Assembly: GCF_003053745.1 (NCBI RefSeq)
Contig: NZ_QAYE01000007.1
Coordinates: 124,001-188,000, forward strand
Direction of reading: 5' to 3'
Source: Sphingomonas faeni
GTDB taxonomy: Bacteria > Pseudomonadota > Alphaproteobacteria > Sphingomonadales > Sphingomonadaceae
DNA: 64,000 nt
The translations under genes and the position numbers were made by a program. The first letter of the stretch is position 1, and each line of letters starts with the position of its first letter. Under the pieces are notes generated by a model. The model ran no database searches. It had not been told where the DNA came from and worked only from the letters and a program-made list of their open reading frames with translations. Shown piece after piece: positions 28,334 to 37,661 of the stretch.

Positions 28334-28347
28334 TGGGAGCGCTACCG
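28334..28347. promoter_or_regulatory. Candidate XylR operator upstream of xylD
   Basis: TGGGAGCGCTACCG (reverse CGGTAGCGCTCCCA) lies 34 bp upstream of the xylD start codon and contains the LacI-type AGCGCT centre. It matches the other two candidate sites in the cluster. Confidence 0.5.
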
Positions 28348-28381
28348 CGACGGTCGTCGGTCGGTCAAGCGCCAGTCGATA

Positions 28382-29473
28382 CTATGCGTGAACACGCGAC
28401 GGTGGTCGGCGACGCGGCGCAGCGTCCGACTGACGACGCACCAGCGTGTAATCGAGAACGACGTGGCCGTTCGCATCCTTGCCGCCGCTGCGACGATTGA
28501 AGATCGCCGAGACGAGAAGTTCGACCGCCGCACGCGACATGTCGGCGATCGGCTGGTGGATCGTCGTCAGTTCGGGCCAGATCGTCGTCGCGAGCGCGCT
28601 GTCGTCGAACCCGCACACCGTCAGGTCGCCCGGCACGTCCAGACCGCGGCGATGCGCGACCGCGACGGTCGCCGCCGCCATGTCGTCGTTGCTGGCGAAG
28701 ATCGCGGTGGGCGCATCCTTCGCGTCGAGCAATTGCTCGGCACCGTCGAGCCCGGAGCGATAGGTAAACAGGCCGCTCACCACCAGCGACTCGTCGGGCG
28801 CCAGACCGGCATCGGCGATCGCCGCGAGATACCCTTCGTGACGAAGCCGGCTTGCGGTCTGGTTCGGGTTGCCGATAATGAATCCGATTCGCGAATGACC
28901 AAGTTTAACAAGGTGTTCGGTCATCGCGCGGGCCGCTTCGAAATCGTCGATCGTCACGGCGGCCGACCCTTCCGGTGGGGACCCGGTCGCGACGACCACG
29001 GTCGGCACGCCGGCCTCCGTCAGCACGTCGAGCACCGCACGCGAATCGCACAGCGGCGGCGGCAGGATGACGCCGTCGATGCCGCTCTCGATCATGTGCC
29101 GCGCGACCTCGATCTCATGGTCGCCGATGTCGCATTTCTCGACGATCAACTGCACGTCGCTGCGGCTTGCCTGTTCGAGGCTGCCGACCAGGAACTCGCT
29201 CAGATACGCAGCGCTCGGGTTGCTGTAGAGTAGGCCGATCCGCATCTGCCCGCCGCCGGCCAGGCTGCGCGCGGCGCGGTTGGGTGCGTATCGCAGCGTA
29301 TCGATCGCGACGTTGACCGCCTCGCGCGTCGCTTCCCGAACCTTCGCTTCCCCGTTGATGACGCGCGAGACGGTCATGGGTGAGACGCCTGCGAGAACCG
29401 CGACGTCGGAAATGGTGGGTGCGCCGCTTCTGCGGCCCGAAGTGTTGCGCGGCTTGCGCGTGGCGAGGCTCAT
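28382..29473 (-). CDS. xylR: LacI-family regulator of the xylose cluster
   Basis: A 363-residue repressor with an N-terminal helix-turn-helix (TISDVAVLAGVSPMTVSRVINGEAKV, about residues 20-45), then the hinge RYAPNRAARSLAGG. A periplasmic-binding-protein-like effector domain follows (RIGLLYSN to LVSAIFNR). I chose the ATG at 29473 giving MSLATRKPRN; a longer form from 29512 is possible. Its place between xylD and the dehydrogenase gene implies xylose or xylonate as effector. That is inferred from context. Confidence 0.87.
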   Translation of the reverse strand: MSLATRKPRNTSGRRSGAPTISDVAVLAGVSPMTVSRVINGEAKVREATREAVNVAIDTLRYAPNRAARSLAGGGQMRIGLLYSNPSAAYLSEFLVGSLEQASRSDVQLIVEKCDIGDHEIEVARHMIESGIDGVILPPPLCDSRAVLDVLTEAGVPTVVVATGSPPEGSAAVTIDDFEAARAMTEHLVKLGHSRIGFIIGNPNQTASRLRHEGYLAAIADAGLAPDESLVVSGLFTYRSGLDGAEQLLDAKDAPTAIFASNDDMAAATVAVAHRRGLDVPGDLTVCGFDDSALATTIWPELTTIHQPIADMSRAAVELLVSAIFNRRSGGKDANGHVVLDYTLVRRQSDAAPRRRPPSRVHA

Positions 29474-29575
29474 GCCGCGCTTTTTAGCAGGTGATCGCAA
29501 TATTATCAGCATGTAATCTGAGTTACTGTGGTCGTATACTCAGAGAACATCGCGCCGCGGCCGTTCGCACTTGCG

Positions 29576-29589
29576 TGTTATCGCTCCCA
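29576..29589. promoter_or_regulatory. Candidate XylR operator between xylR and xylA
   Basis: TGTTATCGCTCCCA lies 103 bp upstream of xylR and 300 bp upstream of the divergent dehydrogenase gene, in a 415-bp gap with no other feature. It fits the same motif as the sites before xylX and xylD and could serve either direction. Confidence 0.45.
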
Positions 29590-29888
29590 AGATTAGTCGG
29601 ACAATCGGGTTTTGCCTTACCGGGCAGCAAGCACATATGGGACGGACGGGGAGTGCGCGTGCGATACGATCTGATCCGTACACTCTACCCAAGCCATGGC
29701 CGCGGTGTCACATTGCCGTCCGCGACTGCTGCTACACACTGGAACATGGTTCGCCTTCGCACCACATTGGAGCAGGTAGCCGAGAGTGATAGCGCGACCT
29801 TTGTGGCCTCGGCGCATCTTGGCCGACGATTTCCCGACGCACCGCCGTTCCGGTCGGCGCGTCCCTCGATTTGATTTGGAGAACTGAC

Positions 29889-31442
29889 ATGGACGGTACC
29901 TTCCCGATCGGCGCGCGCGCCGTAGACAGCGACGTCACCTTCCTCGCGATCGACCCGTCGACCGACGCAAAGATCGAACCCGCCTTTGCCGTTTCGAGTG
30001 AAGAAGACGTCGCGGAAGCCTGCAAGCTCGCCGAAGCAGCGTTCGATACCTTCCGCGAGACCGACCCCGAAACGCGTGCGAAATTCCTCGAGACGATCGC
30101 CGACGAGATCGAGGCGATCCACGATCCGCTCGTTGCTCGTGCGATCCAGGAGAGCGGCCTGCCCCGCCCACGCCTCGAAGGCGAGCGCGGTCGTACCACC
30201 GGTCAGCTCCGCTTGTTCGCCAAGCATCTCCGCGCTGGCACCTGGGCCTCGGTCATCATCGACGAAGCACAGCCCGAGCGCAAGCCCGCCCCCCGCTCCG
30301 ACCTGCGCCAGCGCCGCATCGCGGTCGGCCCCGTCGCGGTGTTCGGCGCGTCGAACTTCCCGCTCGCCTTCTCGGTCGCTGGCGGCGACACCGCGTCCGC
30401 ACTCGCCGCCGGTTGCCCGGTGGTCGTCAAGGGCCACCCCGCGCATCCCGGCACGTCGGTGATGGTCGGCAAGGCGATCCAGGCCGCGGTCGCCAAGTGC
30501 GGCCTGCCGGAGGGTGTGTTCTCGCTGGTCCAGGGTCCCGCCAACGAACTGGGCGCGGCACTCGTCAAGGACGCTCGGATCAAGGCGGTCGGCTTCACCG
30601 GCTCGCGCGGCGGTGGCCTTGCGCTGGTCGCACTCGCCGCAGCCCGCCCCGAGCCGATCCCGGTCTATGCCGAGATGAGCAGCGTCAACCCGGTGATCCT
30701 GTTCCCCGCAGCCCTCGCGGCGCGCGGTGAAGCGCTCGGCAAGGCCTATGTCGGCTCGCTGACGATGGGCTCGGGCCAGTTCTGCACGAACCCCGGCATC
30801 GTCGTCGCGGTCGATGGCCCGGATCTCGACACCTTCGTCGAAGCCGCCGCGGCTGCGCTTGGCGAGGCTGCGCCGCAGGTCATGCTGACCCCCGGCATTC
30901 ACGCCAGCTACGACAAGGGCGTCGCCGCGCTTGCCGGTCACGATGCAGTCGAGACCCTCGCCCGCGGCACCGAGGCCGAGGGCGCAAACCGCGGTCGTGC
31001 AGCGTTGTTCTCGACCACTGGGAAGGCGTTCGTCGCCGACCCTGCGCTGTCGCATGAAGTCTTTGGTGCGGCCTCGATAATCGTCCGCTGCGCCGATCTC
31101 GCCGAGGTCCGCCAGGTTCTCGAACAGGTCGAGGGTCAGCTGACGATCACGCTGCAGATCGACGACGGCGATTATGCCGACGCTGCAGCGATGGTGCCGG
31201 TGCTCGAGCGCAAGGCTGGTCGCATCCTCGCGAATGGCTGGCCGACGGGCGTCGAGGTCGCCCCTGCAATGGTCCATGGCGGGCCTTTCCCCGCAACGTC
31301 GGACCCGCGCACGACCTCGGTCGGTACAGCGGCGATCGAGCGCTTCCTGCGCCCGGTCTGCTACCAGGACCTGCCGGATGCGCTGCTGCCGAAGGCGGTC
31401 AAGCACGACAACCCGCTGGGCCTGCCGCGCACCGAGGGCTGA
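29889..31442 (+). CDS. xylA: Alpha-ketoglutaric semialdehyde dehydrogenase
   Basis: Last Weimberg step: NAD(P)-dependent oxidation of 2,5-dioxopentanoate to alpha-ketoglutarate. The 517-residue aldehyde dehydrogenase has the catalytic Glu in [11 protein letters not shown] (about 265), the nucleophile Cys in [10 protein letters not shown] (about 300), and [16 protein letters not shown] in the cofactor domain. This AraE/KGSADH-type length and the lack of a CoA motif separate it from acylating forms. The ATG at 29889 has a TTGGAG ribosome site. The symbol follows Caulobacter and is not xylose isomerase. Confidence 0.9.
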   Translation: MDGTFPIGARAVDSDVTFLAIDPSTDAKIEPAFAVSSEEDVAEACKLAEAAFDTFRETDPETRAKFLETIADEIEAIHDPLVARAIQESGLPRPRLEGERGRTTGQLRLFAKHLRAGTWASVIIDEAQPERKPAPRSDLRQRRIAVGPVAVFGASNFPLAFSVAGGDTASALAAGCPVVVKGHPAHPGTSVMVGKAIQAAVAKCGLPEGVFSLVQGPANELGAALVKDARIKAVGFTGSRGGGLALVALAAARPEPIPVYAEMSSVNPVILFPAALAARGEALGKAYVGSLTMGSGQFCTNPGIVVAVDGPDLDTFVEAAAAALGEAAPQVMLTPGIHASYDKGVAALAGHDAVETLARGTEAEGANRGRAALFSTTGKAFVADPALSHEVFGAASIIVRCADLAEVRQVLEQVEGQLTITLQIDDGDYADAAAMVPVLERKAGRILANGWPTGVEVAPAMVHGGPFPATSDPRTTSVGTAAIERFLRPVCYQDLPDALLPKAVKHDNPLGLPRTEG

Positions 31443-31495
31443 TCGACCGAGAGAATGAAGGGCGCGCTGCCGAACGACAGCCCGCCCTTCTTTGT

Positions 31496-31547
31496 TCTCC
31501 CGCGAAGGCGGGAGCCCAGTCTGGGTCCCCGCCTTCGCGGGGAAACA
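31496..31547. repeat. Palindromic repeat, family B (copy 2)
   Basis: TTCTCCCGCGAAGGCGGGAG and CCCCGCCTTCGCGGGGAAAC flank the core CCCAGTCTGGGT. It lies 54 bp after the dehydrogenase stop, in the gene-free stretch 31443-31768. Confidence 0.85.
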
Positions 31548-31571
31548 GGGTTGAGTTCGGCTACCCCGTAC

Positions 31572-31672
31572 CACCCCGGCGAAAGCCGGGACCCAATTGG
31601 AGAGGTCGCAATAATGGAGCGGAGCGCGCCGTTAGCTACGTCACCCAATTGGGCCCCGGCCTTCGCCGGGGT
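31572..31672. repeat. Palindromic repeat, family A (copy 3)
   Basis: Arms CACCCCGGCGAAAGCCGGGAC and GGGCCCCGGCCTTCGCCGGGG, with inner arms CCCAATTGG and CCAATTGGG. It is the best-preserved copy of this family and lies beside repeat B2. Confidence 0.85.
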
Positions 31673-31768
31673 TGGTGTTCGCGCGATCGATAAGGTGCGC
31701 TCAGGTACAGTCCCCCCCAAACACCCCTAATCATTGACAGGCGTGCGCGCGATACCCACTAGTCCGGC

Positions 31769-34700
31769 ATGACAACGCCTGACTCGTCGCGCACCATTTC
31801 CCTGCCCGCAGACCTCGGCAGCTACATCGACGAATTGACCGATGGAGGGCATGGCGACGCCGCCGCCATCGTCCGCACCGCGCTCGAGCAGATGCGCGAC
31901 CGCAGCGCCGCCTTGGCCGCACCAGCGGAAATCCTGATCGGCGGCGGCGAATGCGGGATGCTCGTCCGCCAGCGCGACTGGGGCGCGACGTCGCTCGGCC
32001 CGATCGACTCGTGGCCCGCCGAGCTCCGCGTCACGCTCGCCAACATCCTCAACTCGCCCGTCGCCAAGGTCGTGATGTGGGGCCCCGAGCACATCATGCT
32101 CTACAACGACAGCTACCGCGCCGTCGCCGGCGACCGCCACCCGGCCGCGCTCGGCAGCCCGGTCGCGACCGCGTTCCCCGAGGTGTGGGACTGGAACCGC
32201 GCGGTCCTCGAAGCAAGCCTGCGCGGCGAGACCGTCGCCTATCGCGACCAGCCGATCCTGTTCCGGCGCCCCGAAGGCCCCGAAACGCTGACGCTCGACC
32301 TGTTCTACACGCCTGTCTATTGCGCCGGTGGCACAGTCGGCGGCGTCCTGTGCACGATGGTCGACAATAGCGGCCGCGTCGAAGCCGAGCACCGCCTCGC
32401 CGCCAGCGAAGCCGAACTCCGCCGTGTCACCGACGCCGTGCCGATGCTGATCTCGTACGTCGATCGCGACCACGTCTATCGTCTCGCCAACGCGCAATAT
32501 GACGAATGGCTCGGCATCTCGCCCGAGACGATGATCGGCAAGCCCGTCCGCGACGTGCTCGGCGACGCGGTCTACCAGGATCGCCGCCCCTCGTTCGAGC
32601 GCGCGTTGGCCGGCGAGAGCTTCATCGCGCAGACCGTCTTTCCGCACCGCGACGGCCGTCCGCGCCGCTCCGAATTTCGCTATGTCCCGCATGTCCAGGC
32701 GGACGGCGCGATCGCCGGCATCTACGTGCTCGGCATCGACGTGGAGGATCGCGCCGAACGCGAGGCCGCACTCGGCATCAGCAACGGCCGCTTCCGCACC
32801 GCGATGGATGCGGTCCACGGCGTGCTCTGGACCAACAGCCCGGACGGCCGAATGATCGGCGAGCAACCCGGCTGGGCGACGCTCACCGGCCAGTCGATCG
32901 ACGAATACCAGAATTTCGGCTGGGCCGACGCGATCCACCCCGACGACGTCGCATCGACGATCAAGGCGTGGACCGCCGCGGTCCTGAACAAGTCGATGTT
33001 CGTGTTCGAACACCGCGTCCGCCGCCATTGCGGGGCATGGCGCACCTTCGCGGTCCGCAGCCTGCCGATCCTCGACGCAGGCGGCGAAGTCATCGAATGG
33101 GTCGGCGTCCACACCGACATCACGCATCAGCGCGCCGCCGAGGCCGCCCTGCGCGAACAGGCCGAAGCGCTCGCCCGCCAGGTCCGCCACCGCGAGCGCG
33201 CCGAGGATCAGCTCCGCCAGCTCAACGAGACGCTGGAGGCGCGCGTCATCGCAGAGATCGGCGAGCGCCGCGAGGCCGAAGCCAAGCTCGCGCAATCGCA
33301 GAAGATGGAGACCGTCGGCAAGCTAACCGGCGGCGTCGCGCACGACTTCAACAATCTGCTCCAGGTCGTTTCGGGCAATCTCCAGCTGCTCGGCAAGAAC
33401 CTCGCCGGCAACGAGCGTGCGGAGCGCTGGGTCGCCAACGCGATGGCCGGCGTCACACGCGGCTCGAAGCTCGCCTCGCAGCTGCTCGCGTTCGGGCGTC
33501 GCCAGGCGCTCGAGCCCAAGGTCGTCAACGTCACGCGGTTCGTGCGCGGGATGGACGACATGCTGCGCCGCGCGATCGGCGAAGGCGTTGAGATCGAGAC
33601 CGTGGTCGGCGGTGGCCTCTGGAACACCTTCATCGACCCCGCGCAGATCGAGAACGCGCTGCTCAACCTCGCGATCAACGCGCGCGACGCGATGGAGGGC
33701 CAGGGCAAACTCACCATCGAGCTCGGCAACGCCCACCTCGACGACGCCTATGCGCGCAGCCACGAGGAGGTTGAAGCCGGGCAATACGTCCTGCTCGCGG
33801 TGTCCGACACCGGCAGCGGCATGTCGCCCGAAATCATCGAGAAGGTGTTCGAACCGTTCTTCTCGACCAAGAGCGAAGGCAAGGGGTCGGGCCTGGGTCT
33901 GTCGATGGTCTACGGCTTCGTCAAACAGTCCGGCGGCCATGTGAAGATCTATTCGGAGGTCGGCGAAGGCACGACGATCAAGCTCTATCTGCCGCGCGCG
34001 ATGGAGAGCGAGGACGTCGAGGTCGTCGCCGATGCAGGGCCGATCTGCGGCGGCACGGAGACGGTGCTGGTGGTCGAAGATGACGACGAGGTCCGCACCA
34101 CCGTGGTCGAGCTGCTCACCGATCTCGGCTACAGCGTCCTGAAGTCGGTCGACGCGGCCAGCGCGCTCAACGTGGTCGAGAGCGGCGTGCCGATCGACAT
34201 CCTGTTCACCGACGTGGTGATGCCCGGAACGTTGAAGAGCCCGGAACTCGCACGCAAGGCAAAGGAACGGCTACCCAATCTCGTGGTGCTGTTCACATCG
34301 GGCTATACCGAGAACTCGATCGTGCACGGCGGCAAGCTCGATGCCGGCGTCGACCTGTTGTCGAAGCCATATTCGCGCGAGGCGCTGGCACGAAAGTTCC
34401 GCGAAGTGCTGGCCAATCGGCAACGTGGCGATGCTCCGGCCGCCAAGGTCGCGCGCGACGCGCGGATCGAGGCGGACCGGCGGCTGGACGCATCGGCACG
34501 GCGCACCGTCCTGCTGGTCGAGGACGACGAGATGATCCGCGCGAACACTGCCGAGATGCTGCAAGGCAGCGGCTTCGTGGTGGTTGACGCGGCGAGCGCG
34601 GAGGATGCGATGACCGCGCTCCAGACCGTGCCGATCGACGCGCTGGTGACCGACATCAACCTGCCCGGCTTGTCGGGGCCGGACTTCGCCCGCACCGCGC

Positions 34701-34891
34701 GCGCGCTGCGGCCGGGCGTGGGGATCGTCTTCGCGAGCGGTGACACCGCGTCGGTTCAGGGCGATACGGATGCGATCATGCTGGAGAAGCCGTATGGGCT
34801 CGATGCGCTGACGGCGGCGGTGCTGGCATCGCTGGGCGGGACGGCGCTGGCGGAACCGCTTGCGGCGGACCGGGTGGACCCGGCGGAGTAA
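31769..34891 (+). CDS. Hybrid histidine kinase with RHH-like N-terminus and two receivers
   Basis: A soluble 1040-residue sensor kinase. Residues 9-45 ([14 protein letters not shown] then [12 protein letters not shown]) match the ParD-type ribbon-helix-helix pattern. A PAS/GAF-like domain with [16 protein letters not shown] (55-210) and two PAS domains follow (about 215-460). A coiled coil leads to the phosphorylated His525 in [11 protein letters not shown]. The ATPase has [16 protein letters not shown] and [10 protein letters not shown]. Two receivers carry Asp815 (FTDVVMPG) and Asp962 (VTDINLPG). No membrane helix is seen. The ATG at 31769 lacks a strong ribosome site. No output regulator lies nearby. 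Confidence 0.88.
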   Translation: MTTPDSSRTISLPADLGSYIDELTDGGHGDAAAIVRTALEQMRDRSAALAAPAEILIGGGECGMLVRQRDWGATSLGPIDSWPAELRVTLANILNSPVAKVVMWGPEHIMLYNDSYRAVAGDRHPAALGSPVATAFPEVWDWNRAVLEASLRGETVAYRDQPILFRRPEGPETLTLDLFYTPVYCAGGTVGGVLCTMVDNSGRVEAEHRLAASEAELRRVTDAVPMLISYVDRDHVYRLANAQYDEWLGISPETMIGKPVRDVLGDAVYQDRRPSFERALAGESFIAQTVFPHRDGRPRRSEFRYVPHVQADGAIAGIYVLGIDVEDRAEREAALGISNGRFRTAMDAVHGVLWTNSPDGRMIGEQPGWATLTGQSIDEYQNFGWADAIHPDDVASTIKAWTAAVLNKSMFVFEHRVRRHCGAWRTFAVRSLPILDAGGEVIEWVGVHTDITHQRAAEAALREQAEALARQVRHRERAEDQLRQLNETLEARVIAEIGERREAEAKLAQSQKMETVGKLTGGVAHDFNNLLQVVSGNLQLLGKNLAGNERAERWVANAMAGVTRGSKLASQLLAFGRRQALEPKVVNVTRFVRGMDDMLRRAIGEGVEIETVVGGGLWNTFIDPAQIENALLNLAINARDAMEGQGKLTIELGNAHLDDAYARSHEEVEAGQYVLLAVSDTGSGMSPEIIEKVFEPFFSTKSEGKGSGLGLSMVYGFVKQSGGHVKIYSEVGEGTTIKLYLPRAMESEDVEVVADAGPICGGTETVLVVEDDDEVRTTVVELLTDLGYSVLKSVDAASALNVVESGVPIDILFTDVVMPGTLKSPELARKAKERLPNLVVLFTSGYTENSIVHGGKLDAGVDLLSKPYSREALARKFREVLANRQRGDAPAAKVARDARIEADRRLDASARRTVLLVEDDEMIRANTAEMLQGSGFVVVDAASAEDAMTALQTVPIDALVTDINLPGLSGPDFARTARALRPGVGIVFASGDTASVQGDTDAIMLEKPYGLDALTAAVLASLGGTALAEPLAADRVDPAE

Positions 34892-34925
34892 AGCTGGTCG
34901 GCGTGACTTACGCGACGGTGCTACG

Positions 34926-35050
34926 ATCCTCCCCCGCCAGGGGGAGGTGGCAGGCGCTTGCCTGACGGAGGGGGAGGCAAGGGAAACCTCTGTTCCGTGT
35001 CTTCCCCCTCCGTCACCTTCGGCGACACCTCCCCCTGGCGGGGGAGGATC
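34926..35050. repeat. Palindromic repeat, family C (copy 2)
   Basis: Nearly identical arms CCTCCCCCGCCAGGGGGAGG and CCTCCCCCTGGCGGGGGAGG, with inner GACGGAGGGGGAGG and CTTCCCCCTCCGTC. It fills most of the gap after the kinase gene, and is close in sequence to 1264-1392. Confidence 0.85.
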
Positions 35051-35102
35051 ACTCGATACGGATGTCGGCTTTCGCGAGCCTCTTCGAAACTAGGCTACGC
35101 GC

Positions 35103-35201
35103 CGCGGCAAAGCCGCGTCGTCGGACGGGGCTTTTGGCCCCGCCGGCCGGGCGTGATGCCGGATCCGCGCCGGAGCTTTCGCTCCGGCTTGGGCATCACG
35201 C
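35103..35201 (-). terminator. Nested hairpin cluster at the aceA 3' end
   Basis: Reading from the aceA stop: an outer 10-bp stem (35192-35201 with 35151-35160) encloses an 8-bp stem GCCGGAGC-GAAA-GCTCCGGC (35169-35188). Then come CGGGGC/GCCCCG (35126-35142) and CGCGGC/GCCGCG (35103-35117). The outer stem begins inside the last codons of aceA. It ends transcription or protects the 3' end. Confidence 0.65.
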
Positions 35202-36791
35202 CGCAAATTGATTCATTGTATTATGCGCGCCGCCAGCCTTCAGCGCAGCCTCACCCGCAAAATACTCCTTATGGTCGTCGCCAAGATCCGAGCCCGACAT
35301 GTTCTGGTGCTTCACGCAGGCAATCCCCTCACGGATTTCCTTGCGCTGGACGCCCTTCACATAGCCGAGCATCCCCGCATCCCCGAAATACTCCTTGGCA
35401 AGATTGTCGGTCGAAAGCGCAGCCGTGTGATACGTCGGCAGCGTGATCAGATGGTGGAAGATCCCCGCGCGCTTTGCCGAATCCGCCTGGAAAGTGCGGA
35501 TGCGTTCGTCGGCTTCGTCGGCGAGCTTGGTGCCGTCGTAATCGACGCTCATCAACCGCGCGCGATCATAGGTCGACACGTCCTCGCCCGCAGCAGACCA
35601 GGCATCGAACACCTGCTGGCGGAAGTTCAGCGTCCAGTTAAAGCTCGGTGAGTTGTTATAGACGAGTTTCGCGCTCGGAACGACCTCGCGGATGCGGTCA
35701 ACCATGCCGGCGATCTGTTCGATGTGCGGCTTCTCGGTCTCGATCCATAGCAGGTCGGCGCCGTTTTGTAGCGACGCGATGCAGTCCATCACGCAACGAT
35801 CCTCGCCGGTCCCCGCGCGGAACTGGAACAGGTTCGACGGCAGGCGCTTGGGACGCAGCAGCTTGCCGTCCCGGTTGAGGATGACGTCGCCGTTCTGCGC
35901 GGTCGCCGGGTCGATCTCCTCGCAGTCGAGGTACGAGTTATACTGATCGCCGAGGTCGCCCGCCTCCTTGCTGACCGCGATCTGCTTGGTGAGGCCGGCA
36001 CCGAGCGAGTCGGTGCGCGTGACGATGATGCCGTCCTCGACGCCGAGTTCGAGGAACGCGTAGCGGCACGCGCGGACCTTCGCGAGGAAGTCCTCGTGCG
36101 GCACGGTGACCTTGCCGTCCTGGTGGCCGCACTGCTTCTCGTCGCTGACCTGGTTCTCGATCTGGAGCGCGCAAGCCCCCGCCTCGATCATTTTCCGCGC
36201 GAGCAGGTAGGTTGCTTCTGCATTGCCGAAGCCCGCATCGATGTCGGCGATGATCGGCACGACGTGCGTCTGGTGGTTCTCGATCGCGTTGAGCAGGCGC
36301 TGTTCCTCGATCGCGTTACCGGACGCACGTGCCGCGTCGACGTCGCGGAACATCATGCCGAGTTCGCGTGCGTCGGCCTGGCGCAGGAAGGTGTAGAGCT
36401 CCTCGATCAACGCGGGGACACTGGTTTTCTCGTGCATCGACTGGTCGGGCAGCGGGCCGAACTCGCTCCGCATCGCGGCGACCATCCAGCCGGAGAGGTA
36501 GAGATACCGGCGGTCGGTGGTGCCGAAATGCTTCTTGATGCTGATCATCTTCTGCTGCGCGATGAACCCGTGCCAGCAACCGAGCGACTGCGTGTAGTTC
36601 GCCGGATCTGCGTCATAGGCTGCCATGTCCTTGCGCATGATCGCCGCGGTATAGCGCGCGATGTCGAGACCCGTGGTGAACCGGTTCTGCAACCGCATCC
36701 GCGCGACGGACTCGGGCGAGATCGCGTCCCACGTGCCGTTTTGGTCGGCGATGAGGTTGGTCAACTGGGCGATGTGCTTCTGGTAGGTCAC
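35196..36791 (-). CDS. aceA: Isocitrate lyase
   Basis: Splits isocitrate to glyoxylate and succinate, the entry to the glyoxylate shunt. It has 531 residues, the longer subtype found in Pseudomonas and relatives. The catalytic Cys lies in KQCGHQDGKVTVPHEDF (about 219-235). IIADIDAGFGNAEATYLLARK supplies metal-binding Asp residues. Lastly TLPTYHTAALST is near the C-terminus. No malate synthase gene is adjacent. Upstream, a pair of inverted 10-mers may bind a regulator. Confidence 0.94.
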   Translation of the reverse strand: MTYQKHIAQLTNLIADQNGTWDAISPESVARMRLQNRFTTGLDIARYTAAIMRKDMAAYDADPANYTQSLGCWHGFIAQQKMISIKKHFGTTDRRYLYLSGWMVAAMRSEFGPLPDQSMHEKTSVPALIEELYTFLRQADARELGMMFRDVDAARASGNAIEEQRLLNAIENHQTHVVPIIADIDAGFGNAEATYLLARKMIEAGACALQIENQVSDEKQCGHQDGKVTVPHEDFLAKVRACRYAFLELGVEDGIIVTRTDSLGAGLTKQIAVSKEAGDLGDQYNSYLDCEEIDPATAQNGDVILNRDGKLLRPKRLPSNLFQFRAGTGEDRCVMDCIASLQNGADLLWIETEKPHIEQIAGMVDRIREVVPSAKLVYNNSPSFNWTLNFRQQVFDAWSAAGEDVSTYDRARLMSVDYDGTKLADEADERIRTFQADSAKRAGIFHHLITLPTYHTAALSTDNLAKEYFGDAGMLGYVKGVQRKEIREGIACVKHQNMSGSDLGDDHKEYFAGEAALKAGGAHNTMNQFAA

Positions 36792-36831
36792 GGGCGGTCC
36801 TCGTCTGCTGCGATGATCGACTTGTAGGTAT

Positions 36832-36915
36832 GTTTACATCGCTCAGCGGCCGAAAAGCCCCGAGATTGGCGTGCGAGTGTAACGAACGCCGGCTCCCGGA
36901 TGTGACGATGTAAAC
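36832..36915. promoter_or_regulatory. Inverted 10-mers upstream of aceA
   Basis: GTTTACATCG (36832-36841) and its exact reverse complement CGATGTAAAC (36906-36915) lie 64 bases apart, 41 and 115 bp upstream of the aceA start. Both also contain TTTACATC, so they could be two operator sites facing each other. The regulator is unknown. Confidence 0.4.
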
Positions 36916-36995
36916 TTCGTGACACTGAGCGGATTCTGCGCGGGGCCGAATGTCCTGATCGATATCAAGTCTTGCAAATTCAAGACCAAGGCGGC

Positions 36996-37020
36996 GGAAC
37001 ATAGGTCTTCGGACACTGTT
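36996..37020 (+). promoter_or_regulatory. EcfG-type general-stress promoter
   Basis: GGAAC (36996-37000), 16 bases, then TGTT (37017-37020) fits the alphaproteobacterial EcfG consensus GGAAC-N16/17-cGTT, with one mismatch at the C. It lies 29 bp before the first ATG of the four-gene operon. The promoter assignment rests on the pattern and on the stress-type genes that follow. Confidence 0.6.
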
Positions 37021-37048
37021 GGAAGGACTTCGCAGCCAGGAGACGGTG

Positions 37049-37630
37049 ATGACTGAAAGCGATCCAAGAGATGACGCTCCACTAAGCACGTCCAAGCGAA
37101 GCGACGCCGTAGCGGACGCGACGCAGGACCTTGCGGACGGCAAGGGCAGCAGCATCGTTGCCCGTGCGGTTACAATCAATCGCCCGGTCGGCGAACTGTT
37201 TGCCTATTTCCGCGATTTCGCGAACCTTCCGAGTTTCATGGAGAATGTCGAGCGTATCGACGTCCTCGACCAGCGCCGCTCGCATTGGGTGGTCAAGGGT
37301 CCGGCGGGCAAATCCTATGAATGGACGTCGGCGATTACCGACGAAGCGCAGGACGGCTTCATCGCATGGTCGTCGGAGGATGGCGCCGATGTGCCTAACA
37401 GCGGCCGCGTCGAGTTTCGGGATGCGGGCGCGCGCGGCACGGTGGTCGTTGCGACCATCCTGTACGATCCGCCGGGCGGCGTGATCGGCAAGCTGATCGC
37501 CAAGATGTTCCAGCGCGAACCCGCGATCCAGGCCCGCCGGGACCTACGCCGTTTCAAGCAGTTGATGGAAACCGGCGAGATCGCGACTGCCGCGATGAAC
37601 CGCAAGCAGCATGAAGAGGAACTCGCCTAA
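37049..37630 (+). CDS. SRPBCC (cyclase/dehydrase-like) protein
   Basis: A 193-residue soluble protein of the START-like SRPBCC fold. After a polar N-terminus comes ITINRPVGELFAYFRDFANLPSFM (about 46-68), then WTSAITDEAQDGFIAWSSEDG and a C-terminal helix. These folds bind hydrophobic ligands. The ATG at 37049 has a CAGGAG ribosome site; a longer form from 37019 would start inside the promoter. It is first in an apparent operon with an alcohol dehydrogenase, an SDR and a DUF4142 gene. Confidence 0.85.
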   Translation: MTESDPRDDAPLSTSKRSDAVADATQDLADGKGSSIVARAVTINRPVGELFAYFRDFANLPSFMENVERIDVLDQRRSHWVVKGPAGKSYEWTSAITDEAQDGFIAWSSEDGADVPNSGRVEFRDAGARGTVVVATILYDPPGGVIGKLIAKMFQREPAIQARRDLRRFKQLMETGEIATAAMNRKQHEEELA

Positions 37631-37661
37631 TGCGCGCGATTCTTATTGAGGAGCGACGCTA

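Noticed and set aside
29685..31574. Long minus-strand frame of 629 codons opposite the semialdehyde dehydrogenase
   Set aside because: It is the complement of a well-supported gene, has no recognisable domain, and its ends fall in palindromic repeats.
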